Assembly: GCA_036924835.1 (NCBI GenBank)
Contig: JBAGRR010000001.1
Location: 1,488,001 to 1,552,000, forward strand
Origin: Nitrobacteraceae bacterium AZCC 1564
GTDB lineage: Bacteria > Pseudomonadota > Alphaproteobacteria > Rhizobiales > Xanthobacteraceae
Reading direction: 5' to 3'
Length of the DNA stretch: 64,000 bases
The notes beneath the pieces are model-generated. The model worked only from the letters and a program-made list of their open reading frames with translations. It was not told where the DNA came from and searched no databases. Positions within the stretch are counted from its first letter, which is position 1. Each line of letters starts with the position of its first letter. Positions 7,323 to 16,825 of this stretch are shown piece by piece. A program made the position numbers and the translations under genes.

Positions 7323-8602
7323 CCAAAGACCTCCGCCGTAATCGTATCGAACCAGGAACGCGCGTAGGCCGCCTCGCGCTCGCGAAACTCATGGGGCGCA
7401 TCGAGCGGACTGACCCCGCCCGCTCCTTCGGTATCCGCTAGCAAACCGTTCTTCGGCTGATAGACACCGGCGACCGAGATCCCGTAGTCCGGCGCCACGA
7501 GGCTGTAGCACGTGTTGATCAACTTCGGTGGGGTTGGCGTGCCACCCGCGAGCAATGTGACAACCGCTGCAGCGCAGGCCTTCGCTTGGGCGTTCGCCGA
7601 AAATGCGGACTTTGGCATGCCACCCGCGATGCAGGCATCGCCGATGATATGCACATTCGAAACCTGCTTGGATTCAAATGTCACCGGATCGATCGAACAC
7701 CAGCCGGACTTGTCGGTCGCTCCCGCGATTTCGGCGATGCGGCCCGCCCGCTGTGGCGGGATCACATTCGCAACCTGTACCGTATGTTTGCCGAAGTCGG
7801 TGACCAGCGTATTGGTCGAAGAATCGACCGAGGCAACCTTGCCGCCCTGCGACAGAGAGACACGCTCGATCAATCCCGGATACAGCTCCTTCCACGCACT
7901 CTCGAATAAATGCTGTTTGGAGAAGGCGTCTTTGGCATCAAGAATGATGAGCTTGGACCGTGGCTTCTTTGTCTTGAGATAGTGCGCAATCAGGCTAGCA
8001 CGCTCGTAAGGTCCGGGCGGACAGCGATAGGGATTGGCAGGCACGGCGATTGCGACCACCCCACCGTCCTCCATCGCTTCGAGCTGACGGCGCAGCAGCA
8101 GGGTCTGCTCCCCCGCCTTCCACGCATGAGGCATCTTTTCAGATGCCGCTTCGTCGTACCCCGGCAAGGCATTGAAGCGCAGATCAATGCCCGGGGCGAG
8201 AACAAGCCTGTCATAAGCGAGCACCGATCCATCAGCGACGGTCACCGTACGCGCCGACGTATCAACCTTCGTCGCGGCTTGTGCAACCACGGTCACGCCG
8301 CCGGACGCGACCTTCTCGTACCCGAACTGCTGCTGTTTGATCGATCGATCGCCTGCAATCACATCATTGCTGAATGGGCATGCCGTGAAGGTCGGATTTT
8401 GCTCGACCAATGTCACCTGCAGCAACGGATTGAGCTGCTTCAATGCGCGTGCGCAACTCGCACCGCCGAAGCCACCACCGATCACGATAACCCGCGCTCC
8501 TGCCTGCGCGATGGCCCGACGGGAAACGGCAAGCGACATTGCGACGGTGGCCGCAACGCCGATCAATTCACGCCGCGTTGGACGATGTTTATTGTCCATC
8601 AT
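7319..8602 (-). CDS. fccB: Sulfide dehydrogenase flavoprotein subunit (FccB/SoxF type, set 1)
   Basis: 427 residues with a Tat signal (PTRRELIGVAATVAMSLAV). The FAD-binding motif VIVIGGGFGGASCARAL follows. Redox cysteines expected of flavocytochrome c are present in TACPFSNDVIAG and NTCYSLVAP, and the IIGDACIAGGMPKSAFSANAQAK segment is typical. It oxidises sulfide in the periplasm and passes electrons to the haem subunit encoded just upstream. The start could be ATG 8602 or 8599. The stop codon is formed by the CTAG end of repeat R2, so the original C-terminus may have been trimmed or changed by the repeat. Confidence 0.9.
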   Translation of the reverse strand: MMDNKHRPTRRELIGVAATVAMSLAVSRRAIAQAGARVIVIGGGFGGASCARALKQLNPLLQVTLVEQNPTFTACPFSNDVIAGDRSIKQQQFGYEKVASGGVTVVAQAATKVDTSARTVTVADGSVLAYDRLVLAPGIDLRFNALPGYDEAASEKMPHAWKAGEQTLLLRRQLEAMEDGGVVAIAVPANPYRCPPGPYERASLIAHYLKTKKPRSKLIILDAKDAFSKQHLFESAWKELYPGLIERVSLSQGGKVASVDSSTNTLVTDFGKHTVQVANVIPPQRAGRIAEIAGATDKSGWCSIDPVTFESKQVSNVHIIGDACIAGGMPKSAFSANAQAKACAAAVVTLLAGGTPTPPKLINTCYSLVAPDYGISVAGVYQPKNGLLADTEGAGGVSPLDAPHEFREREAAYARSWFDTITAEVFG

Positions 8603-8608
8603 CGCTCT

Positions 8609-8905
8609 CTATTTCTGACTTGCGAGCCATGCCGCAATCGGCCGCAACTCGTCATCCGAAAATCCCTTGGCGATACGGCTCATCACGGTTGATGGCCGCG
8701 AACCATCGCGGAAAGCCGTCATGACGGACACGATCTCGTTGGCGTCGCGGCCGTAAATCCGTGGAATTGCAGATGATGCGGGCTCATGAACCCCGTGACA
8801 GCCGGAACAGGAGGCCGCGCCGGGAGGCGGCAGCGATGCCGCAGCCGCCGTGCCGAGGCACGCGATTGTTGGCGCGATCAGAAACGCAAAGCGCAATGCT
8901 TTCAT
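8609..8905 (-). CDS. fccA: Monohaem cytochrome c, haem subunit of flavocytochrome c (set 1)
   Basis: 98 residues with an N-terminal signal peptide and a single haem motif, CSGCH. The downstream FSDDELRPIAAWLASQK helix is typical of small class I cytochromes that pair with FCSD flavoproteins. It starts a two-gene unit with fccB, only 6 bp apart. Many FccA/SoxE proteins have two haems; this one has one. A strong terminator-like hairpin at 8930-8952 sits just upstream and isolates it from iorAB. Confidence 0.82.
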   Translation of the reverse strand: MKALRFAFLIAPTIACLGTAAAASLPPPGAASCSGCHGVHEPASSAIPRIYGRDANEIVSVMTAFRDGSRPSTVMSRIAKGFSDDELRPIAAWLASQK

Positions 8906-8929
8906 GATGCAAATCCGGAAAGATAAAGA

Positions 8930-8952
8930 GCGGCGGCCGTAAAGGCCGCCGC
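8930..8952 (-). terminator. Rho-independent terminator of the iorAB unit
   Basis: Perfect 9-bp stem GCGGCGGCC / GGCCGCCGC with a 5-nt loop. On the minus strand it is followed by TCTTTATCTTT. It lies 9 bp after the iorB stop and before fccA, so it should end iorAB transcription. Confidence 0.75.
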
Positions 8953-8960
8953 TTCACCAT

Positions 8961-11141
8961 TTATGCAAAGATAATGTCGTGGTTCTTCAGGGGAACGGTA
9001 CGAATGCGCTTACCGGTAGCCGCGAAGAACGCATTGAGGACGGCCGGTGCGGCAACACAGATCGTCGGCTCGCCAACACCGCCCCAAAATCCGCCACTCG
9101 GCATAACGATACACTCGACTTTCGGCATCTCGCTGATTCTCATCGAGTTGTAGGTATCAAAGTTCTCCTGCTCGATGCGGCCATCCTTCACTGTGCATTC
9201 GCCATAGAACAGAGCTGACAATCCGTAGACGAACGAACCAGCAATTTGCCGCTCGATCTGCGCCGGATTGACCGCATAGCCTGGATCGGTGGCCGCAACG
9301 ATGCGGTGGATCTTGATTTTGTTGCCACCGTCGACGGAAATCTCGGTCGCAGCCGCAACATAGCTACCGAAGCCCATAAACTGGCAGATGCCACGGTGGA
9401 TGCCTTTTGGCGCCGGGGTGCTCCAGCCGATCTTTTCCGCGACCGCATTCAGCACGGCGAGATGCTTCGGATGATTGGCCATCAGCTTGCGGCGGAATTC
9501 CAGCGGGTCCTGACCGACTGAATGCGCCAGCTCATCCATGAAGCTTTCGAGATAGATCGCGTTGTGGTTGACGTTCACGCCACGCCAGAACCCTGGCGGC
9601 ACGTGCGGATTGCGCATGGAGTGATCGATCAGCAGATTGGGGATGGTGTAGCCGAAGGCCGCTTCGCCGCTCGGATTGAGCCCCTGGAAAGTGACAGGGT
9701 CCATCCCGTTCTGCATCGCTTCCGGGCGCACGCTGGCGAGAATCGACTGGCCGGAAATTCGCATTTGCAGGCCGACAAGATTGTTCTGCGCATCGAATGC
9801 GCCGACCAGCTTACATTGCGTGACCGGATGATACTTGCCGTGCAGCATGTCCTCTTCGCGCGACCAGAGCAGCTTCACCGGCGTGCCGGGCATCTGCTTG
9901 GCGATTGCAACAGCCTGACGCACGTAATCCGTCATGCCCCGGCGACCAAAGCCGCCGCCCAGCATGATCTTGTAGACCTCACATTTATCGGCCGGCAATC
10001 CAGACGCTTCCGTCACGGCCGCGAATACGGCTTCGCCGTTCTGCGTGCCGGTCCACACCTCGCATTTGTCTGGGGTGTACAGAGCCGTGGCATTCAGCGG
10101 CTCCATCGCGGCATGGTTCTGGTACGGATATGAATAAACTGCCTCGACTGTCTTCGCGGCATTCGCAATCGCCGCCTTCACGTCACCGGCCTTGTTCGCG
10201 ACGAATGCAGGCTGTGCGGAATCGAGTCCCTCCTCAAGCCATTTTGCAATGGAGGCACTGGAAACCTTGGCGTTTTCACCTTCGTCCCAGACGATCGGCA
10301 ACGCATCGAGCGCGGTCTTGGCGTGCCACCACGTATCGGCGACCACTGCAACGGCGGTATCGCCAACACGGACAACTTTTTTGACGCCCTTCATGCCCGC
10401 GATCTTCGCTTCATCGAAGCTTTTCAGCTTGCCGCCGAAGACCGGACAATCCTTGATCGCCGCATTGAGCATGCCCGGCAGCTTGACGTCAGCGCCGTAG
10501 ATCATCTTGCCGTTGGTCTTATCCACCGTATCGAGCCGTTTCAGCGGCTTGCCGGCAATCGTCCAATCCTTCGGATCCTTCAGCTTGACGTCCGCAGGCG
10601 GTGTGAGCTTGGCAGCAGCCTCCGCCACCTTGCCGTACGTCGTGGTGCGGCCCGATGGCTTGTGCGTGATCACGCCGTTCGCGGCAGTGCATTCGTCGGC
10701 AGGCACCTTCCATTCGTTTGCAGCGGCCTGAATCAGCATCACCCGTGCGGTCGCGCCGCCCTTGCGCACGTAGTCCTGCGAGGTACGAACACCGCGGCTG
10801 CCGCCTGTGGAGAAATCGCCCCATACGCGTTTACGCGCCACGCTCTGGCCCGGCGTCGGATACTCAGTCGTGACTTTCGACCAGTCGCATTCGAGCTCTT
10901 CGGCAACGAGCTGGGCGAGACCGGTCAACGTGCCCTGCCCCATCTCGGACCGCGCGACGCGAATCACCACCGTGTCATCGGGCCGTATCACGACCCAGGC
11001 ATTGACTTCAGGAGAGCCGTCGGCCGCGCGAACAACGGTCGGGCCACCGAAGGGAAGATCGAGACCGAGGGCGAGTCCACCGCCAACCGCAGCAGTGCCG
11101 AGCACAAACGAACGGCGATTCATTGTCGGGATATGATTCAT
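8961..11141 (-). CDS. iorB: Molybdopterin-binding subunit of an isoquinoline 1-oxidoreductase-type dehydrogenase
   Basis: About 726 residues from ATG 11141, chosen because AGGGGG lies about 6 nt upstream; a TTG at 11156 overlaps the iorA stop. It carries a Tat signal (MNRRSFVLGTAAVGGGLAL). Xanthine-dehydrogenase-family blocks follow: VVIRPDDTVVIRVARSEMGQG, MLGGGFGRRGMTDYV, FWRGVNVNHNAIYLESFMDELA and a C-terminal GGFWGGVGEPTICVAAPAVLNA containing the catalytic-glutamate region. It hydroxylates N-heterocycles or aldehydes and passes electrons through the IorA Fe-S clusters, usually to cytochrome c. The substrate is unknown. Confidence 0.88.
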   Translation of the reverse strand: MNHIPTMNRRSFVLGTAAVGGGLALGLDLPFGGPTVVRAADGSPEVNAWVVIRPDDTVVIRVARSEMGQGTLTGLAQLVAEELECDWSKVTTEYPTPGQSVARKRVWGDFSTGGSRGVRTSQDYVRKGGATARVMLIQAAANEWKVPADECTAANGVITHKPSGRTTTYGKVAEAAAKLTPPADVKLKDPKDWTIAGKPLKRLDTVDKTNGKMIYGADVKLPGMLNAAIKDCPVFGGKLKSFDEAKIAGMKGVKKVVRVGDTAVAVVADTWWHAKTALDALPIVWDEGENAKVSSASIAKWLEEGLDSAQPAFVANKAGDVKAAIANAAKTVEAVYSYPYQNHAAMEPLNATALYTPDKCEVWTGTQNGEAVFAAVTEASGLPADKCEVYKIMLGGGFGRRGMTDYVRQAVAIAKQMPGTPVKLLWSREEDMLHGKYHPVTQCKLVGAFDAQNNLVGLQMRISGQSILASVRPEAMQNGMDPVTFQGLNPSGEAAFGYTIPNLLIDHSMRNPHVPPGFWRGVNVNHNAIYLESFMDELAHSVGQDPLEFRRKLMANHPKHLAVLNAVAEKIGWSTPAPKGIHRGICQFMGFGSYVAAATEISVDGGNKIKIHRIVAATDPGYAVNPAQIERQIAGSFVYGLSALFYGECTVKDGRIEQENFDTYNSMRISEMPKVECIVMPSGGFWGGVGEPTICVAAPAVLNAFFAATGKRIRTVPLKNHDIIFA

Positions 11142-11152
11142 GATCTGCCCCC

Positions 11153-11602
11153 TCAAGCGTTCGCGGCAGCGTGAATGGCTTCACGTACCTGCTGGAACGT
11201 GCCGCAGCGACAGATATTGGTGATGGTCTCGTCGATGTCCTTGTCGGTCGGCTTCGGATTGTCTTTAAGCAGCGCCGCGACCGCCATGATCATTCCGCTC
11301 TGGCAGTAGCCACATTGCGGAACGTCGTTGGCTACCCAGGCCTGCTGTACCTTGTGCAGGGCGCCATCAGCTCCCAATCCCTCGATCGTCGTGATCTGCT
11401 TGCCAACCGCGTCGCTTAGCATCACGCTGCATGAGCGCATCGCTGTGCCGTCAATGTGGACTGTGCACGCACCGCATTGTGCGATGCCGCAACCATATTT
11501 CGTCCCTGTCAGCCCGACGTTTTCCCGAATAACCCACAGAAGCGGAGTATCCATCTCCGCATCAACATCGAATGTTTTTCCATTAATGGTGAGGCTTGCC
11601 AT
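11153..11602 (-). CDS. iorA: [2Fe-2S] subunit of the molybdenum dehydrogenase
   Basis: 149 residues from ATG 11602, with GGGGAA upstream; longer frames upstream lack family similarity. It has two [2Fe-2S] clusters: the plant-ferredoxin type [15 protein letters not shown] and the C-terminal [10 protein letters not shown] ... NICRCGTF. It is the electron-transfer partner of IorB, whose ATG starts 12 nt after the stop. It has no signal peptide, so it should be exported with the Tat-dependent large subunit. The 180 bp upstream hold the promoter region of this pair, with no site I recognise. Confidence 0.9.
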   Translation of the reverse strand: MASLTINGKTFDVDAEMDTPLLWVIRENVGLTGTKYGCGIAQCGACTVHIDGTAMRSCSVMLSDAVGKQITTIEGLGADGALHKVQQAWVANDVPQCGYCQSGMIMAVAALLKDNPKPTDKDIDETITNICRCGTFQQVREAIHAAANA

Positions 11603-11785
11603 CGCATTTCCCCGTAATAGGCGCATATCGCCGTGGACGCCGATGTTGACCATTAAAATGGAACTATTCCAAATCAAAAATCCGCGTTCGCTGCTCCACC
11701 AAGAAACTGAGCGGTATGAGTTGTCATCGTGCTGAAACAAAAGAGCTTGCCTAAAAATTTCTCACTGCGACGCCACGCCGCATTT

Positions 11786-11813
11786 GCAAAAAGGCCGGGA
11801 TTGCTCCCGGCCT
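11786..11813 (-). terminator. Rho-independent terminator of the glp operon
   Basis: Perfect 9-bp stem AGGCCGGGA / TCCCGGCCT with a 4-nt loop. On the minus strand it is followed by a run of Ts (As at 11788-11792 on the plus strand). It lies about 28 bp after the glpV stop. Confidence 0.85.
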
Positions 11814-11840
11814 CTTTCGCGAGTCGCTTGCGAAATGTGC

Positions 11841-13616
11841 TTACTTGGCTTCAGCACGTTTCGGCGGTGTGGCCGGCCACGACTTGATCAGCGTGTCGTA
11901 GTCGACAGTCTCGCCCTTCGGCTTTTCGTTTGCCAGCTTGCGCTGAGGCGCAATGTTGCCGTCCTTCTCGGACTTCGCGAACCAGTACTCAGCCGTTTGC
12001 TTCGGATTGAGCTTAGGCCCGCAGGCACCCTGCACACCCGACTTCTCGAGACGTTCGAGCACCGAGTCCTGTGCTGCCGCCAGCGAATCCATCGCAGCCT
12101 GTGCCGTCTTCGCTCCGGAGGCCGCATCGCCAATGTTCTGCCACCACAGCTGTGCCAGCTTCGGGTAATCAGGCACGTTGTTGCCGGTCGGGGTCCACTG
12201 CACGCGTGCAGGCGAGCGGTAGAACTCGATCAAGCCGCCGAGTTTCGGTGCACGCTCGGTGAACGACTTGTCCCAGATGTCCGACTCACGGGTGAAAGTG
12301 AGACCGACATGGCTCTTCTTCAGGCTTACGGTCTTCGAGTTGATGAACTGAAGGTAGAGCCAGGCCGCCTTGCGGCGATCGGCCGGCGTCGACTTGAGCA
12401 AGGTTACCGAACCGGCATCCTGATAGCCGAGCTTCATGCCTTCCTTCCAGTAAGCGCCATGGGGCGACGGCGCCATGCGCCACTTCGGCGTGCCATCAGC
12501 GTTCATCACAGGCAGACCGGGTTTCACCATGTCCGCAGTGAATGCGGTGTACCAGAAGATCTGCTGCGCGATATTTCCCTGTGCAGGAACGGGACCCGAT
12601 TCAGAGAAGGTCATGCCCTGCGCCTGCGGCGGAGCATACTTCTTCAGCCAGTCAAGGTATTTCACAATCGAGTACACCGCGGCGGGGCCATTGGTGTCGC
12701 CGCCGCGTTCAACCGAAGAGCCCACCGGCCGACAGCCTTCCATGCGGATCCCCCACTCGTCGACCGGCTTTCCATTCGGAATGCCCTTGTCGCCGTTGCC
12801 GGCCATGGAGAGCCATGCATCGGTGAACCGCCAACCCAGCGACGGGTCCTTCTTGCCGTAGTCCATGTGACCATAGACTTTGACGCCGTTGATTTCCTTG
12901 ATGTCATTGGTGAAGAACTCGGCGATGTCTTCATAAGCCGACCAATTCACCGGCACGCCGAGTTCATAGCCATACTTGGCCTTGAACTTCGCCTTGAATT
13001 CGGGATTCGTGAACCAGTCATAGCGGAACCAATATACGTTCGCGAACTGCTGATCCGGAAGCTGATAAAGTTTGCCGTCCGGCGCGGTCGTGAACGATTT
13101 ACCGATGAAATCATCGACATCGAGCATCGGATCAGTGACGTCCTTGCCCTCACCGGTCATGTAATCAGACAGGACCACCGTCTGATTGTAACGGAAGTGG
13201 GTGCCGATCAGATCGGAATCGTTGATCCAACCGTCATAGACGTTCTTGCCGGACTGCATCTGTGTCTGCAGCTTTTCGACGACGTCACCCTCCTGAATGA
13301 GATCGTGCTTGAGCTTGATGCCGGTGATCTCACTGAACGCCTTGGCCAGCGTGCCGGATTCATACTCGTGCGTCGTGATCGTTTCCGAAACGACGTTGAT
13401 CTCCATGCCCTTGAAGGGCTCAGCAGCCTTGATGAACCACTGCATCTCCTTCATCTGGTCTTCCTTCGACAAGGTCGAAGGCTGGAATTCGCTATCAATC
13501 CATTTCTTCGCAGCCGCTTCATCCGCGAAGGCTGGAGCGGTGATCGCAGCCGAGGCTGCCATCAGCGCCACCGCGCTTGCCATCGTCAAAAGACGATCTC
13601 GTGTTGTACGTCGCAT
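11841..13616 (-). CDS. glpV: Glycerol ABC transporter substrate-binding protein
   Basis: 591 residues, long for a binding protein, as is normal for GlpV. The Sec signal is LLTMASAVALMAASAAITAPAFA. The body shows family 1 extracellular-binding sequence such as VVSETITTHEYESGTLAKAF, LQTQMQSGKNVYDGWINDSD and APDGKLYQLPDQQFANVYWFRYDW. It should capture glycerol in the periplasm for GlpP/GlpQ. It is the last gene of glpD-S-T-P-Q-U-V, the order described for the Rhizobium leguminosarum glycerol operon, and a terminator follows. No glpK or glpF was found beside it. Confidence 0.9.
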   Translation of the reverse strand: MRRTTRDRLLTMASAVALMAASAAITAPAFADEAAAKKWIDSEFQPSTLSKEDQMKEMQWFIKAAEPFKGMEINVVSETITTHEYESGTLAKAFSEITGIKLKHDLIQEGDVVEKLQTQMQSGKNVYDGWINDSDLIGTHFRYNQTVVLSDYMTGEGKDVTDPMLDVDDFIGKSFTTAPDGKLYQLPDQQFANVYWFRYDWFTNPEFKAKFKAKYGYELGVPVNWSAYEDIAEFFTNDIKEINGVKVYGHMDYGKKDPSLGWRFTDAWLSMAGNGDKGIPNGKPVDEWGIRMEGCRPVGSSVERGGDTNGPAAVYSIVKYLDWLKKYAPPQAQGMTFSESGPVPAQGNIAQQIFWYTAFTADMVKPGLPVMNADGTPKWRMAPSPHGAYWKEGMKLGYQDAGSVTLLKSTPADRRKAAWLYLQFINSKTVSLKKSHVGLTFTRESDIWDKSFTERAPKLGGLIEFYRSPARVQWTPTGNNVPDYPKLAQLWWQNIGDAASGAKTAQAAMDSLAAAQDSVLERLEKSGVQGACGPKLNPKQTAEYWFAKSEKDGNIAPQRKLANEKPKGETVDYDTLIKSWPATPPKRAEAK

Positions 13617-13682
13617 GGTTTCCTCCGTTGAAACACAACTCCAGGTCCGGGTTGATCCCCGGATCTGCCTCTCTCCACCCGT

Positions 13683-14009
13683 CTAGACGTTGCGAAATAT
13701 GACAACGGCTGTGACGAGCGAAATCACACTGGCGAGCCACAAGCTCGACACCTCGACGCCCTCACCGACCGGAAGCGTCGCGATCGGATAGGCACCGACA
13801 AAGCCAATCCACAAAAGATGAATGACCGCTGCGGTGATCAGCGAAATGAACAAACGATCGCCGCGGGTGGTCGGAATCTGCAGAATTCCGACGCGCTCCG
13901 CTTCCGGATAGCGCAGCGCAAGCCAGGTCATGACCGCAAGCGTCGCAGCCAGCAGACCAAAGAAAATTGCGGTCGGCAGAGTCCAGGCCATCCACGCGAT
14001 GTTTTCCAT
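13683..14009 (-). CDS. glpU: Small membrane protein of the glycerol transporter (DUF2160)
   Basis: 108 residues with about three membrane segments (TAIFFGLLAATLAVMTWLAL, FISLITAAVIHLLWIGFVGA and a C-terminal LWLASVISLVTAVVIF). It belongs to the conserved small membrane protein seen between glpQ and glpV in rhizobial glycerol operons. Its exact role is not known; an accessory part of the permease is inferred from constant gene position. Confidence 0.85.
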   Translation of the reverse strand: MENIAWMAWTLPTAIFFGLLAATLAVMTWLALRYPEAERVGILQIPTTRGDRLFISLITAAVIHLLWIGFVGAYPIATLPVGEGVEVSSLWLASVISLVTAVVIFRNV

Positions 14010-14023
14010 GGCTCAGCTCTCCC

Positions 14024-14833
14024 TCACACTCTCCCGAGCGCGAAGCCGCGCGCGATGTAGTTGCGGACAAACCAGATCACCAACGCCCCAGGAATGATCG
14101 TCAAAACACCGGCAGCAGCCAGCAGTCCCCAGTCCATGCCCGCGGCGGAAATCGTACGTGTCATGGTCGCGGCAATCGGCTTCGCGTTGACCGAGGTCAG
14201 CGTGCGCGCCAGCAACAACTCGACCCACGAGAACATAAAGCAGAAGAAGGCCGCGACGCCGATGCCGCTGGCAATCAGGGGCATCAGGATCTTCACGAAG
14301 AAACGCGGGAAGGAGTAACCATCCAGGAATGCGGTTTCGTCGATTTCCTTCGGCACGCTCGAAATAAAGCCTTCGAGAATCCATACCGCCAGCGGCACGT
14401 TGAACAGACAATGGGCTAGCGCCACAGCCCACGGCGTATCGAACAGATTGATCGCCGAATAAAGATTGAAGAACGGGAGTGCGAATACGGCGGGCGGAGC
14501 CATGCGATTGGATAGCAGCCAGAAGAACAGATGCTTATCGCCGAGGAAGCGGTAGCGTGAAAAGGCGTACGCCGCCGGAAGTGCAAATGAAATTGAAATA
14601 ATCGTATTGATGACGACGTATTGCAGCGAGTTGATGTAACCGGAATACCAGCTCGAATCCGTGAATATACGCTTGTAATGTACCAGCGTTGGCTGACTCG
14701 GCCACAGAGTCATGGTGGTCACGATCTCTGTGTTCGTCTTGAAACTCATGTTGACGAGCCAGTAGATCGGCAACAACAAGAAGATCAGGAACAGCAAGAG
14801 GATAATGCGGCGCCCCGGAATCGTATGCATCAC
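14024..14833 (-). CDS. glpQ: Glycerol ABC transporter permease
   Basis: 269 residues, MalG-type inner-membrane permease. An N-terminal membrane segment (IILLLFLIFLLLPIYWLVNM) is followed by the ABC permease core, with the EAA-loop signature recognisable as EIDETAFLDGYSFPRFFVKILMPL. It overlaps glpP by 4 nt, so the two permeases are translationally coupled. It forms the channel with GlpP, driven by GlpS and GlpT. Confidence 0.9.
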   Translation of the reverse strand: MMHTIPGRRIILLLFLIFLLLPIYWLVNMSFKTNTEIVTTMTLWPSQPTLVHYKRIFTDSSWYSGYINSLQYVVINTIISISFALPAAYAFSRYRFLGDKHLFFWLLSNRMAPPAVFALPFFNLYSAINLFDTPWAVALAHCLFNVPLAVWILEGFISSVPKEIDETAFLDGYSFPRFFVKILMPLIASGIGVAAFFCFMFSWVELLLARTLTSVNAKPIAATMTRTISAAGMDWGLLAAAGVLTIIPGALVIWFVRNYIARGFALGRV

Positions 14834-15732
14834 GCACCTCCCGTTGTCGGCGCGCGTTCATTGTCGGCGTTCGTCATCACCGTATAGAACACCCAACACA
14901 CGATCAGGATAACGAGGTTATAGACGATCGATAGCGCTGCGGCCTTGCCAAGGTCGAACTGCCCCAGCGCAATCTTCACCAGTTCAATAGATACGAACGT
15001 TGTGGAATTTCCAGGTCCACCCCCCGTCAGGACGAATGGCTCGGTGTAAATCATGAAGCTGTCCATGAAGCGCAGCAGAACTGCAATGAGCAGGACCCGT
15101 TTCATTTTCGGCAACTGGATCGCCGTGAAAACAGCCCAGCGGGAAGCACCATCGATCTGCGCCGCCTGATAGTAGGCATCCGGAATGGACTTCAGACCTG
15201 CGTAGCACAGCAGCGCCACCAGACTGGTCCAATGCCAGACGTCCATGACGATGATGGTGGCCCACGCATCAAAGCTATTGGAGACGTAGTTATAATCCAA
15301 GCCCATCTTGTTGAGCGTATAACCCAGCAAGCCGATATCTGGACGTCCGAAAATCTGCCAGATGGTGCCGACCACATTCCACGGGATCAGCAACGGCAGC
15401 GCGAGAATCACCAAACAGACTGCGACACGCCATCCCTCACGCGGCATCGACAGCGCGACGAGAATTCCGAGCGGAACTTCAATGGCGAGAATGATGGCCG
15501 AAAATAGCAGATTGCGGCCGAGCGAAGCAAGAAAACGAGATCCGAGATCCGTGGACGGATCGAGCAACTCCTTGAACCAGCCGACACCATTCCAGAAGAA
15601 CTGATTGTTGCCGAACGTGTCCTGCACAGAATAGTTCACGACAGTCATGAGCGGCAAGATCGCGGAGAATGCCACGATCAGGAACACCGGCAGAGCCAGA
15701 AGCCACGCCTTGTTGTTGATCGTCTTATCCAT
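14830..15732 (-). CDS. glpP: Glycerol ABC transporter permease
   Basis: 300 residues, MalF-type permease with six predicted membrane segments. The first is WLLALPVFLIVAFSAILPLM, and the ABC coupling loop reads SIPDAYYQAAQIDGASRWAV. It follows glpT directly (the ATG at 15732 shares a base with the glpT stop) and overlaps glpQ. It works as a heterodimer with GlpQ in the inner membrane. Confidence 0.9.
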   Translation of the reverse strand: MDKTINNKAWLLALPVFLIVAFSAILPLMTVVNYSVQDTFGNNQFFWNGVGWFKELLDPSTDLGSRFLASLGRNLLFSAIILAIEVPLGILVALSMPREGWRVAVCLVILALPLLIPWNVVGTIWQIFGRPDIGLLGYTLNKMGLDYNYVSNSFDAWATIIVMDVWHWTSLVALLCYAGLKSIPDAYYQAAQIDGASRWAVFTAIQLPKMKRVLLIAVLLRFMDSFMIYTEPFVLTGGGPGNSTTFVSIELVKIALGQFDLGKAAALSIVYNLVILIVCWVFYTVMTNADNERAPTTGGA

Positions 15733-16817
15733 CAGGCGCGCCCCTCAACCAGAACGCTGTCAGCATAAACGTGAACATGGGCCGGATCGAAGATAAGGCC
15801 GGCGGTATTGTCCGGAATCGAAAAGCCGTTGGGCACACGCGCCGCGAATTTAACATCGCCGATGCGGGAACGGGCAAAGCGGACACGCCCAAGATCGTCG
15901 ATCCGTTCGATCTTCGCAGTCAAAAGTCCAGGAGCCGGCGGCGCCACAGTGACAAACTCCGGACGAACACCAATTTCAATGCGTGCGCCGGGTGGCAGAT
16001 CGTCATAGGCGCTGTTCAGCGCGAGGACATGACCATCGATCCGCGCCTGGCGGCCTTTGACTTCGGCCGGCACAATGTTCATGCCCGGTGAACCAATGAA
16101 ATATCCGACGAAGGTGTGTGCCGGCTTCGCAAACAACTCTTCTGGCGTACCGCTCTGAACGACGCGGCCATCGTGCATCACCACCACCGTATCCGCAAAG
16201 GTGAGCGCTTCGGTCTGATCATGCGTCACGTAGATCATGGTGAGATCAAGCGCCTGATGCAGCGCCTTGAGTTTCGAGCGCAATTCCCATTTGAGGTGCG
16301 GGTCGATCACCGTCAGCGGCTCGTCGAACAACACGGCTGCAACGTCCGGACGCACCAGTCCGCGCCCAAGCGAGATTTTCTGCTTCGCATCAGCGCTCAG
16401 CCGCACGGCCTTGCGATTCACGAAGGGCGTGAGGTCAAGCAACTTCGCGATTTCAGTGACGCGCGCATCGATCTCATTGCGCGGCAATCCGCGATTTTTC
16501 AACGGAAACGCGAGATTCTGCCCGACGGTCATGGTGTCGTAGATGACCGGAAACTGAAACACCTGCGCAATGTTGCGTTCGCGCGTGGAGAGCGGGGTGA
16601 TATCGACGCTATCGAACAGAACCTTCCCGCGTGACGGTGTGACGATCCCCGAGATGATATTAAGTAACGTCGTCTTGCCGCATCCCGAAGGACCAAGCAA
16701 TGCATAGGCGCCGCCCTGCCGCCATGTCATGGTCATCGGCTTCAAGGCATATGAAGCCGTGTCGGCAGTTTCGCCTCCGTAGGAATGAGCAAGATCAACG
16801 AGATCGATACGGGCCAT
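15732..16817 (-). CDS. glpT: Glycerol ABC transporter ATPase
   Basis: About 361 residues from ATG 16817, which has GAGG 7 nt upstream; a GTG at 16829 overlaps the glpS stop and is the alternative. It shows Walker A GPSGCGKTT (42-50), Walker B VLFDEPLTVID, and a C-terminal MalK-like OB/TOBE regulatory domain. The usual LSGGQ signature is degenerate (LSADAKQK), which should still work when paired with GlpS. The two different ATPases form a heterodimer that powers glycerol import. Confidence 0.88.
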   Translation of the reverse strand: MARIDLVDLAHSYGGETADTASYALKPMTMTWRQGGAYALLGPSGCGKTTLLNIISGIVTPSRGKVLFDSVDITPLSTRERNIAQVFQFPVIYDTMTVGQNLAFPLKNRGLPRNEIDARVTEIAKLLDLTPFVNRKAVRLSADAKQKISLGRGLVRPDVAAVLFDEPLTVIDPHLKWELRSKLKALHQALDLTMIYVTHDQTEALTFADTVVVMHDGRVVQSGTPEELFAKPAHTFVGYFIGSPGMNIVPAEVKGRQARIDGHVLALNSAYDDLPPGARIEIGVRPEFVTVAPPAPGLLTAKIERIDDLGRVRFARSRIGDVKFAARVPNGFSIPDNTAGLIFDPAHVHVYADSVLVEGRA

Positions 16818-16825
16818 GGCACGCC

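Noticed and set aside
11784-13631. A 615-codon open frame on the plus strand
   Set aside because: It is antisense to glpV, which has a signal peptide and clear family motifs. The plus-strand protein is Arg/Leu-rich with no recognisable domain, as expected for a mirror frame in GC-rich DNA.
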